Assembly (NCBI GenBank): GCA_902626045.1
Contig: CACODU010000006.1
Location: 1-39,671, forward strand
Reading direction: 5' to 3'
Source of the DNA: an uncultured Pelagibacteraceae bacterium
GTDB taxonomy: Bacteria; Pseudomonadota; Alphaproteobacteria; Pelagibacterales; Pelagibacteraceae
DNA: 39,671 nt
A program made the position numbers and the translations under genes. Positions 1 to 6,419 of this stretch are shown piece after piece (position 1 is the first letter of the stretch; each line of letters starts with the position of its first letter). The notes under the pieces are model-generated. The model did not search any database, was not told the DNA's origin, and saw only the letters and a list, made by a program, of their open reading frames with translations.

Positions 1-758
1 TAATTATCATCGGAGGTGACGGCAGTATGCAAATTTTAAAAAGACTCGCTAAAGAAGGTGATATGAAAATTGTAGCTATTCCCAAAACTATAGATAATGA
101 TGTTGGCGCAACAGAAAGCTCAATCGGCTTCCACACAGCTGTTGATGTTGCAACTCAAGCTTTAGATAATTTACAATCAACTGCTGCAAGCCACAGAAGA
201 TCAATGATACTCGAAGTTATGGGCAGAGATGCCGGTCATATAGCTTTAAACGCTGGTATAGCGGGAGGAGCAGACGTAATACTTATACCTGAAATCAAAT
301 ATTCGATTGACGGGATTATTAAGAAATTAAATTCAATGAAAAAACATGACATACAGCATTCCTTGATTATTGTTGCAGAAGCAGTAAAAAAGGAAGATGG
401 TAGTACAGTTTTGCATAAGTATATGGATGGTGAGAAAAGATTAGGTGGAATTGGAGATTATATCGCCCAAGAATTAATGAAAAAAACTGACGTTGAATGT
501 AGAGTAACTTCTTTAGGACACGTACAACGAGGAGCTCCACCAACTGCTAGTGATAGAATTTTAGCAAGTGCCTTTGGGGTTTATGCTGTTGATTTATTAA
601 ATCAAAAAAAATTTGATAGGATGGTCGCTTGGAAAGATAGAAAAGTTGTGGATGTACCTATAGATGAAGGGATTAGTACATATAAAAATGTTGAAAGAAA
701 AGATTCTTTAGTAGAAACTGCTTTATCTTTGGATATTTATATTGGAGATGATATTTAA
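1..758 (+). CDS. pfkA: 6-phosphofructokinase, 5' part missing (window edge)
   Basis: Phosphorylates fructose 6-phosphate to the 1,6-bisphosphate in glycolysis. The reading frame is open to the left edge, and the first visible codons (3-26) encode the phosphate-donor loop IIIGGDGS, so the apparent ATG at 27 is internal. Other family motifs follow in order: PKTIDND (81-101), EVMGRDAGH, the GHVQRG loop and DRILASAFG. About 250 codons are visible of a family length near 320-420. The donor-site residues are mixed: Gly in GGDG is typical of ATP enzymes, whereas Lys in PKTIDND is common in PPi enzymes but also occurs in some ATP enzymes. The stop overlaps the start of the next gene by one base (TAATG), so the two are probably co-translated. 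Family assignment is firm; donor specificity is not settled. Confidence 0.93.
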   Translation, partial: IIIGGDGSMQILKRLAKEGDMKIVAIPKTIDNDVGATESSIGFHTAVDVATQALDNLQSTAASHRRSMILEVMGRDAGHIALNAGIAGGADVILIPEIKYSIDGIIKKLNSMKKHDIQHSLIIVAEAVKKEDGSTVLHKYMDGEKRLGGIGDYIAQELMKKTDVECRVTSLGHVQRGAPPTASDRILASAFGVYAVDLLNQKKFDRMVAWKDRKVVDVPIDEGISTYKNVERKDSLVETALSLDIYIGDDI

Positions 759-1534
759 TGATTAATAAAAATTTAAATAAGTATGCGAATAGACTTGTGA
801 ATGCATTTTTAAATAATAAAATTATTTCACCATTACCTGTAAAATACACCAAAAAAATTTCTGATGCTCAAAAATTAAGAAGACTATGTGAAAGTAAAAT
901 AAAAAAACCTATTGGCGGTTTTAAAGCAGCAGGCACAGGTATACCTGTTTTAAAAAAATTAAAAGAAAAAGAACCATTTTATGCAACTGTATACAATCAT
1001 AACGTTCTAAAAAATAAAAAAACTGTAAAAATAAATAAATTTACAATGGGTATAGAATTAGAAGTTTGTTACTTTATAAAAAGAAGTTTTTTTGATTTAA
1101 AACAAAAAATTACAAAAAAAAATATTAAGAAATTTATCACTCATATTGCTCCATGTATTGAAGTTGTCGGCTACAGACAAAAAAAGAAAGGAATTAGAAG
1201 TCTTGGTGATTTATGTTCTGATTTTGGAGCAAACGTTAAATTTATAATTGGCCCTAAAAAAAAATTTAAAAATCAAAATGTTAAAAATCTTAAAACAATT
1301 TTATTCAATAAAAAGATTAATCAATTTGTTCATGGTAACACTAATACAGTTTATATTAATCCAATGAATTCTTTGAGATTTGTTTTAGACAAGCTGCAAA
1401 AAGATAAAATTAAATACAAAAAAGATTTTTATGTTTTTACAGGTTCTTCAGTAGGTGTGGTACCAATTTTAGGTAAAGGTATTTATAAAGGTGTAATTGA
1501 TAAACTCGGAAGTGTTTCTGCTAAGATTAGTTAG
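758..1534 (+). CDS. 2-keto-4-pentenoate hydratase / FAH-fold family protein
   Basis: A 258-residue protein with the pattern of MhpD-type hydratases and decarboxylases of the fumarylacetoacetate hydrolase fold. GIELEVCYF supplies two putative metal-ligand glutamates (E100, E102), and CIEVVGYR near residue 135 supplies the third. A GNTNTVYINPMNSL segment and a C-terminal VFTGSSVGVVPI strand also match the family. There is no signal peptide, so it should be cytoplasmic. Known members act on 2-oxo acids from aromatic or sugar-acid breakdown; the substrate here cannot be read from sequence. It is translationally coupled to the phosphofructokinase gene through TAATG at 756-760. Its last 8 bases overlap the small minus-strand ORF. 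Confidence 0.75.
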   Translation: MINKNLNKYANRLVNAFLNNKIISPLPVKYTKKISDAQKLRRLCESKIKKPIGGFKAAGTGIPVLKKLKEKEPFYATVYNHNVLKNKKTVKINKFTMGIELEVCYFIKRSFFDLKQKITKKNIKKFITHIAPCIEVVGYRQKKKGIRSLGDLCSDFGANVKFIIGPKKKFKNQNVKNLKTILFNKKINQFVHGNTNTVYINPMNSLRFVLDKLQKDKIKYKKDFYVFTGSSVGVVPILGKGIYKGVIDKLGSVSAKIS

Positions 1535-1742
1535 ATAAAAAATAACCACCAATAAGTAAAATAGCTATTATTCCAAAAAATTTTATATTATTTAATAATC
1601 TAATTTTTTTTTCTCCGTTATATTTTCTTTGTGAAAGAAAGTAGATATTTGATTGAGCTTTGTTCCTAAACTTCGGTCTAACTGGATTAGGGATGGTTTT
1701 GTTTTTTATTGGTCTGTATTTTTTAGGATTATTCTGTAGCAT
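1527..1742 (-). CDS. small hypothetical single-pass membrane protein
   Basis: A 71-codon ORF convergent to the FAH-fold gene, sharing 8 bases with its end. The N-terminal two thirds are basic and hydrophilic (many Lys, Arg, Asn and Pro). The last 16-18 residues (FFGIIAILLIGGYFL) form one hydrophobic helix, giving a tail-anchored layout with no recognisable domain. An AGAG-like sequence lies upstream of the ATG. I do not recognise the family. The clear basic-plus-helix organisation and the good fit between neighbours favour a real gene, but at this length a chance ORF in AT-rich DNA is possible. Confidence 0.45.
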   Translation of the reverse strand: MLQNNPKKYRPIKNKTIPNPVRPKFRNKAQSNIYFLSQRKYNGEKKIRLLNNIKFFGIIAILLIGGYFLSN

Positions 1743-1820
1743 AATTTATTTAACTCTATTTCTTAAATTCAATCAACCTATAGGTGCGTTTTAATCTTAA
1801 GAGGGTGCGTCAATATTGCA

Positions 1821-1833
1821 AATGATTATCATT
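1821..1833. promoter_or_regulatory. Fur-type operator 1 (upstream half of pair)
   Basis: AATGATTATCATT is a 13-base palindrome with a central A/T. It matches the inner core of the classical Fur box (GATAATGATAATCATTATC type). It lies 53 bases before the ATG of the ferric-iron binding protein gene. Its sequence is the exact reverse complement of the second core 27 bases downstream. Confidence 0.8.
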
Positions 1834-1847
1834 CTCATATTATTGTA

Positions 1848-1860
1848 AATGATAATCATT
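1848..1860. promoter_or_regulatory. Fur-type operator 2 (downstream half of pair)
   Basis: AATGATAATCATT is a perfect Fur-box core, extended to AATGATAATCATTATC (1848-1863) by a further ATC half-repeat. It ends about 25 bases before the binding protein start. With operator 1 it would let two Fur dimers cover the promoter under iron sufficiency. Function is inferred from the motif and the downstream iron genes. Confidence 0.85.
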
Positions 1861-1885
1861 ATCAATAAACGAGGGAAATAAAATA

Positions 1886-2905
1886 ATGAAAAAAACAATT
1901 ATAGTTTGCTATTTATTTTTAGTTGCATTTGCGAGTAGTTTGTTCGCGAATGAAGTTAATATATTTAGCGCTAGGCACTATGACTCTGACGTACAGCTTT
2001 ATGAAAAATTTACGGCAAAAACAGGGATAAAAGTTAACGTAGTTTCAGGAAAATCAGGTGCTTTAGAAAAAAGAATAATTGAAGAGGGAGCAGACAGTAA
2101 AGCAGATCTTTACATAACTGCAGATGCAGGAAGGCTAGGAGCTTTTGAAGCCAACCTTCAAGGGGGACTTACCAGTGCAGCAATTAAATCTGCTGTTCCT
2201 AGTAACTTCAGAACATCAAAATGGACAGGTATAGCTAAGAGAGCTCGAATTGTATATTTTGCTCCTGAAAGAGTAAGTGGTGCAGAATTAGCTGGTTTAA
2301 CTTATGAAAGTTTAGCTGATCCGAAATGGAAAGGCAGACTAGTAATTAGAGCTTCAAACAATATCTATAATCAATCACTAGTAGCTTCATTAATTAAAAA
2401 TAATGGAAAAGGTAAAATAGCTGATTGGTCAAAAGGTATGGTTTCAAATATGGCTAGATCTCCAAAGGGAAATGATAGAGCCCAGATACTTGCTGTTGCA
2501 GCAGGAGAAGCTGATATAGCAGTAGCTAATACTTATTACTTAGCACTTATGCTCTCTGGAAAAAAAGGACCAGAGCAGCAAGCAGCTGCTAAAAAAGTAA
2601 AACCTTTCTTTCCTAATCAAGATGGAAGAGGAACTCATATGAACATTAGCGGTGCGGGACTTGTAAAAGGTGCACCTAATAAAGACAACGCTATTAAGTT
2701 AGTTGAGTTCTTATTAAGCGAAGAAGCTCAAAATCATATTGTAAATAATACTTTTGAGTATCCAATGATTAAAGGTGTGTCTCCACATCCGCTTGTTGTA
2801 AATATGGGATTAGATTTTAAACAAGATCTAAAAACAAAAGTTGTTAATTACGGAAAAAGACAAGCAGATGCTTTAGAAGTAATGACAGCAGCAGGCTGGA
2901 AGTAG
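1886..2905 (+). CDS. fbpA: ferric iron ABC transporter, periplasmic substrate-binding protein (FbpA/SfuA/IdiA type)
   Basis: Binds Fe(3+) in the periplasm and hands it to the permease and ATPase encoded downstream. The 339-residue protein has a signal peptide (MKKTIIVCYLFLVAFASSLFA, cleavage likely after residue 21), then the family opening NEVNIFSARHYDSD. Putative iron-ligand tyrosines are Tyr32 and the Tyr217-Tyr218 pair in ANTYYLAL, as in FbpA/FutA proteins. Length fits the family (about 330-350). The ATG is preceded by GAGGGA at 1871-1876. Two Fur-type palindromes sit just upstream, so expression should rise on iron limitation. It is the first gene of an operon and is followed immediately by a hairpin, which may keep its transcript more abundant than the membrane genes. 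Confidence 0.93.
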   Translation: MKKTIIVCYLFLVAFASSLFANEVNIFSARHYDSDVQLYEKFTAKTGIKVNVVSGKSGALEKRIIEEGADSKADLYITADAGRLGAFEANLQGGLTSAAIKSAVPSNFRTSKWTGIAKRARIVYFAPERVSGAELAGLTYESLADPKWKGRLVIRASNNIYNQSLVASLIKNNGKGKIADWSKGMVSNMARSPKGNDRAQILAVAAGEADIAVANTYYLALMLSGKKGPEQQAAAKKVKPFFPNQDGRGTHMNISGAGLVKGAPNKDNAIKLVEFLLSEEAQNHIVNNTFEYPMIKGVSPHPLVVNMGLDFKQDLKTKVVNYGKRQADALEVMTAAGWK

Positions 2906-2915
2906 TTGTTAATTG

Positions 2916-2980
2916 TATGAGGCGAACAACAAAAAAAGAAATAAACTTGAATAAGTTAAAAAAGGGTTGTTCGCCTTGTA
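2916..2980 (+). promoter_or_regulatory. intercistronic stem-loop after the iron binding-protein gene
   Basis: AGGCGAACAAC (2920-2930) and GTTGTTCGCCT (2966-2976) are perfect 11-base inverted repeats. Pairing extends to 15 bp (2916-2930 with 2966-2980) if two G-U pairs are allowed. The loop holds a small AACTT/AAGTT hairpin (2944-2948/2953-2957). It begins 11 bases after the fbpA stop. There is no U-run after it, so it is more likely an mRNA-stabilising or partial-attenuation hairpin than an intrinsic terminator. Confidence 0.7.
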
Positions 2981-3087
2981 TGTCCGAGGCCAAAAAAATG
3001 GAGCAGAAAATATCCAATAGAAAGATTTCTGAGATTAAAATTGAGGAAGTAAAAGTAATAGTTTCCTCAATGTTTAAAAAGGATTAA
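2917..3087 (+). CDS. possible 56-residue CxxC microprotein in the iron operon
   Basis: ATG at 2917, stop at 3085-3087. The product is basic and lysine-rich with one CSPC motif at residues 18-21 (LKKGCSPCMSEAKK), followed by a charged, probably helical tail (IKIEEVKVIVSSMF). CxxC pairs can bind metal or act in redox, which would suit an iron operon, but I do not recognise a family. The start codon lies inside the left arm of the 2916-2980 hairpin and there is no clear ribosome binding site. Either translation is gated by the fold or the ORF is fortuitous. A shorter 35-codon version could start at 2980. Same-strand, gap-filling position is the main argument in its favour. Confidence 0.35.
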   Translation: MRRTTKKEINLNKLKKGCSPCMSEAKKMEQKISNRKISEIKIEEVKVIVSSMFKKD

Positions 3088-3091
3088 AAGT

Positions 3092-3101
3092 TTGACGTCA
3101 A
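3092..3101. promoter_or_regulatory. 10-base palindrome upstream of flavodoxin gene
   Basis: TTGACGTCAA is a perfect palindrome that also contains a -35-like TTGACG. It could be an operator or part of an internal promoter for the flavodoxin and permease genes. No convincing -10 sits at 16-18 bases, so this is tentative. Confidence 0.25.
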
Positions 3102-3102
3102 T

Positions 3103-3158
3103 TTCTCTGGCTTTAAATGCTAGCTATATTCTACACTCAAGCCGCTTTAGCCAGAGAA
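3103..3158 (+). promoter_or_regulatory. second intercistronic stem-loop, before the flavodoxin gene
   Basis: TTCTCTGGCT (3103-3112) pairs perfectly with AGCCAGAGAA (3149-3158), enclosing a 36-base loop. It ends 13 bases before the flavodoxin start. No U-run follows. It may act as a processing or stability element in the polycistronic mRNA. Confidence 0.5.
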
Positions 3159-3171
3159 CTTATTTTTATAA

Positions 3172-3630
3172 ATGCTATTAGATATTTTGTATGCTACTCA
3201 GACTGGGAACGCAGAGATGGTGGCAAAAAAACTTCAACTTTTAGCAAAAAATCAAGGATTTAATGCTAATTTAGTTGAAATGAACTATCATGATATTACT
3301 TCATTTAGACTATTAAGAAATGTTGCAATAGTAACTTCAACTTTCGGAAATGGGGAGGTGCCTGAGATGGGTATAGATTTTTGGGAAGAGTTAAAATCGT
3401 CAAAAGTAGAAATGGCAAATTTAAGATATGGATTAATAGCTTTAGGGGATAAATCTCATCAAATATTTTGTGGAGCTGGTAGAGCAATATCAAAAAAATT
3501 AGATGAACTTAAATGTGTAAAAGTTATACAAAATTTAGAATGTGATGGTGACACAGAGGGAACTGAAGAATGGAGTATTAAATTTTTAGAAAAACTAAAA
3601 TTAAAAGCTTATTATAATGACAAAGTATAA
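3172..3630 (+). CDS. flavodoxin-like FMN-binding protein
   Basis: A 152-residue, single-domain flavodoxin fold. The FMN phosphate loop is YATQTGNAE (residues 8-16). A STFGNGEVPEMG segment and ALGDKSHQIFCGAG match the flavin-edge loops of MioC and the CysJ-type FMN domain. No NADPH or FAD domain follows, so it is a free electron carrier or small flavoprotein. It lies between the binding protein and permease of a Fur-boxed ferric iron operon and overlaps the permease start by 14 bases. A role in iron-stress electron transfer, or in reducing imported Fe(3+), is therefore inferred and not shown. No strong Shine-Dalgarno is seen before the ATG at 3172. Confidence 0.85.
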   Translation: MLLDILYATQTGNAEMVAKKLQLLAKNQGFNANLVEMNYHDITSFRLLRNVAIVTSTFGNGEVPEMGIDFWEELKSSKVEMANLRYGLIALGDKSHQIFCGAGRAISKKLDELKCVKVIQNLECDGDTEGTEEWSIKFLEKLKLKAYYNDKV

Positions 3631-5233
3631 TATATGGTTTTTTGGATCATTGATTGTAGCCTCGATAGTGGCCATGCCCATTATTACAGTTTTCTTTAGT
3701 TTTTTTACTGAGACGAGTGACTATTTTAAATTATTAAAAGATACATTTTTATTCGAGTATATTTTTAACTCTATAACAATTTTATTTTTTGTTATATTTT
3801 TTACATTCATTATAGGAGTTTTTTCAGCATATTTTGTATCTTTTTATGATTTTCCGTTATCCAACTTTTTTAGTTGGGCGTTAATCTTAGCATTTGCAGT
3901 TCCCGGTTATATCTATGCATTTTCAATAATTGCCTTTTTTGAAAATTACGGAACAGCTTTTTCATTATTAACTTTTCTTTTTGGTGAAAGTAATTACAAT
4001 CCAATTATACCTAATATAGATGGATTATTTGGAGCTATAATATCTATATCATTTTCTTTATTTCCATACGTTTATGTATTAACGAGAGCATCATTTTATT
4101 ATCAATCGAATAACTATATTGAAGTAGGAAAAAATCTGGGACTTTCGTCGAATGAAACTTTTTTTAGGATAGTTTTGCCATCTGCAAGACCTGCAATTAT
4201 CGCAGGCTTAGCTTTAGTATCAATGGAATGTTTATCAGACTTTGGCACTGTATCATTTTTTAGTGTAAATACTCTTACCACTGGTATCTATAATTCATGG
4301 TTATCTTTTGATGATTTAAATACCGCCAATCAGATATCTTTTATATTATTAATCTTCATTCTTTTACTTTTTTCAATAGAAATTTATTCAAGAAAAGAGG
4401 CAAAGTATCACCAGCCAGGTAGGGGGTTTAAGCCAATAACTAAAATTAAATTGGACGGAAAAAAGTCTATAATTCCAGTTGTTATTTGCTTTTTGATTTT
4501 CTTATTAAGCTTTATTTTTCCAGTTTCTCAAATGATATATTGGACAATGAAATTTCCTAAATATTTTCAAGATATTGATATATTTAAGATTAACTTAAAT
4601 ACTTTGATGCTAGTTGGATTAGCTAGTGCTTTAATTGTACTTATTTCTCTATTTATTAATTATGGAAGTAGAATTTCAAAAAGCAAAATTCTTAATTACC
4701 TTACAACTTTTTCAATTTCTGGTTATGCAATTCCAGGAGTTATCTTAGCAGTTGCTTTTATTACTTTCTTTTCAAATTTAAGTGATTTTTTTACAAATAA
4801 TTTTGATTTTAAAAGCTCAAAAAGTTTATTTATTGGATCAATTTTTGGATTATTATTAGCATATTTTATAAGATTTTTTTCTTTATCTTTTAATGGGATA
4901 AAATCAAGTTATGAAAAAATTAATAATTCAATTGACGAAAGTGCTTATCTTCTTGGTTACTCCAAGATTAATACATTTTTGAAAATTCATATTCCCTATT
5001 TAAGCACAAATATTATATTGATAGTTTTATTGATTTCTTTAGAAATAATTAAAGAATTACCTATGACAATGATTTTAAGACCTTTTAATTTTGAAACATT
5101 TGCTACTCAGGCTTATATATATGCGTCTCAAGACTTACTTGAGGCAGCTGCATTACCATCTCTTTTTTTAATATTTTGGTCTACAATTTTAATACTTCTC
5201 TCATCTAGATATATACTTTCAAAAAAAAATTAA
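3617..5233 (+). CDS. fbpB: ferric iron ABC transporter permease (FbpB/SfuB type, fused double half)
   Basis: Inner-membrane channel for Fe(3+) delivered by the binding protein. The 538 residues contain about twelve hydrophobic segments arranged as two homologous halves, the usual FbpB architecture. Each half carries an EAA-type cytoplasmic loop that contacts the ATPase: EVGKNLGLSSNETFFRIVLP near residue 175, and DESAYLLGYSKINTFLKIHIP near 445. It overlaps the flavodoxin gene by 14 bases and is followed after 13 bases by the ATPase gene, so all should be co-transcribed from the Fur-boxed promoter. Confidence 0.9.
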   Translation: MTKYNIWFFGSLIVASIVAMPIITVFFSFFTETSDYFKLLKDTFLFEYIFNSITILFFVIFFTFIIGVFSAYFVSFYDFPLSNFFSWALILAFAVPGYIYAFSIIAFFENYGTAFSLLTFLFGESNYNPIIPNIDGLFGAIISISFSLFPYVYVLTRASFYYQSNNYIEVGKNLGLSSNETFFRIVLPSARPAIIAGLALVSMECLSDFGTVSFFSVNTLTTGIYNSWLSFDDLNTANQISFILLIFILLLFSIEIYSRKEAKYHQPGRGFKPITKIKLDGKKSIIPVVICFLIFLLSFIFPVSQMIYWTMKFPKYFQDIDIFKINLNTLMLVGLASALIVLISLFINYGSRISKSKILNYLTTFSISGYAIPGVILAVAFITFFSNLSDFFTNNFDFKSSKSLFIGSIFGLLLAYFIRFFSLSFNGIKSSYEKINNSIDESAYLLGYSKINTFLKIHIPYLSTNIILIVLLISLEIIKELPMTMILRPFNFETFATQAYIYASQDLLEAAALPSLFLIFWSTILILLSSRYILSKKN

Positions 5234-5246
5234 TATAATTAGCTAA

Positions 5247-6317
5247 ATGTCTAATAATTTTTTTGAGATTCAAAATGGTAACTTTACTGCAAGTGAAAAA
5301 AATAAAGTAAATAACGTCAATCTAGTCATAGAAAGACAGGGTGAGATTATTTCTTTGCTAGGTCCCTCTGGAATCGGCAAAACTACTATATTAAGAACGA
5401 TTGCTGGTTTACAAAAACTTAGCGGAGGTAAAATTCAACTTAGAGATACAATTTTAGCCTCTAACGGAATTCATATTGAGCCAGAAAAAAGAAATGTAGC
5501 TCTTTCTTTTCAAGATAATTCTCTTTTTCCAAATTATAAGGTTATTGATAATATAAACTTTGGAATAAAAAGATCTAATGGCTATGGATCGAATATAGAT
5601 GTTAAAGAAATAATTAAATTATTAAGAATTGAACCTATATTAGAAAAATATCCTCATCAAATAAGTGCAGGAGAGGCTCAACGGGTTTCATTAGCTAGAT
5701 CATTAATGTCTAAACCTGATTTATTGTTATTAGACGAACCATTCTCAAATATCGATCAAAGTTTGAAAGAAGAAATACAAGTGTCCGTTAAAAAGCTTTT
5801 AAAAAGAATAAATTTAACAACGATCATCGTAACACATGATTCATACGAAGCTTTTTCGATGGCTGATAAGTGTGGCATCATTTTAGACCAAGAATTGAAG
5901 CAGTACGACGTACCTTACAATGTACATCATGAGCCAAATTCAATGGACGTTGCGAATTTTTTAAATAAAGGAATTTTTATCGATGTTCAGGTAGTAGATA
6001 GTGAGTGTGCAGTTCATAGGCTTAAACATGATGAACTAGGAGAAATTAGAGGGACATTATCAAATAACTTTCCATCAGGATCAAAGGTTAAATTACTTTT
6101 ACAGCCCGAAGACTTAATACACGATGATAAAAGCAAATTAAAATTAGAAGTAGTTGACAGAAAATTTAGAGGAACAAATTTTATTTATACCTTGAGAACC
6201 AAAAAAGGTGAGCATTTACCTGTATTTGTTCATTCCCATCACATTCATCAGCATGAAAAATCTGAACAATTTGGAGTCAAATCCCCGATTTTTATTGACC
6301 ACTTAGTATGTTTTTAA
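5247..6317 (+). CDS. fbpC: ferric iron ABC transporter ATP-binding protein (FbpC/SfuC type)
   Basis: Hydrolyses ATP to drive ferric iron import through the adjacent permease. The 356 residues show Walker A GPSGIGKTT (about 39-47), Walker B LLLLDEPFSNID, H-loop VTHDSYEA and a C-terminal TOBE-like regulatory region with a VKLLLQPEDL segment. The ABC signature reads ISAGEAQR instead of the usual LSGGQQQR, an Ala for the first Gly and a Glu for the first Gln. Length fits the Fbp/Pot family with TOBE domain. A TATAAT (5234-5239) lies just before the ATG but is probably a chance match. The gene ends 16 bases before tRNA-Arg, leaving no room for a terminator between them. Confidence 0.92.
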   Translation: MSNNFFEIQNGNFTASEKNKVNNVNLVIERQGEIISLLGPSGIGKTTILRTIAGLQKLSGGKIQLRDTILASNGIHIEPEKRNVALSFQDNSLFPNYKVIDNINFGIKRSNGYGSNIDVKEIIKLLRIEPILEKYPHQISAGEAQRVSLARSLMSKPDLLLLDEPFSNIDQSLKEEIQVSVKKLLKRINLTTIIVTHDSYEAFSMADKCGIILDQELKQYDVPYNVHHEPNSMDVANFLNKGIFIDVQVVDSECAVHRLKHDELGEIRGTLSNNFPSGSKVKLLLQPEDLIHDDKSKLKLEVVDRKFRGTNFIYTLRTKKGEHLPVFVHSHHIHQHEKSEQFGVKSPIFIDHLVCF

Positions 6318-6322
6318 GTAAA

Positions 6323-6328
6323 TATAAT
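6323..6328 (+). promoter_or_regulatory. -10 element of the tRNA-Arg promoter
   Basis: A perfect TATAAT ends 5 bases before the mature tRNA 5' end, placing initiation at or close to the first tRNA base. No good -35 is found at 16-18 bases; TTGACC at 6295-6300 is too far (22-base spacer). It lies within the short gap after fbpC. Confidence 0.5.
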
Positions 6329-6333
6329 ATTTG

Positions 6334-6410
6334 GCGCCCTTAGCTCAGCTGGATAGAGCATCGGTTTTCTAAACCGAGGGTCGTAGGTTCGAATCCTTCA
6401 GGGCGCGCCA
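6334..6410 (+). tRNA. tRNA-Arg (anticodon TCT)
   Basis: A 77-base cloverleaf: acceptor GCGCCCT/AGGGCGC, D-arm with AGCTCAGCTGGATAGAGC, anticodon stem TCGGT/ACCGA with loop TTTCTAA (anticodon TCT, reading AGA/AGG), and a T-loop TTCGAAT. The CCA end is encoded (6408-6410). One position of the T-stem is a T-T mismatch (GTAGG against CCTTC). AGA is the dominant Arg codon of the genes here, so this is a heavily used tRNA. Confidence 0.97.
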
Positions 6411-6419
6411 TCAAAAAAT

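Noticed and set aside
5234-5239. TATAAT just upstream of fbpC as an internal promoter
   Set aside because: Only 7 bases before the ATG with no -35, and such hexamers are common by chance in this composition.
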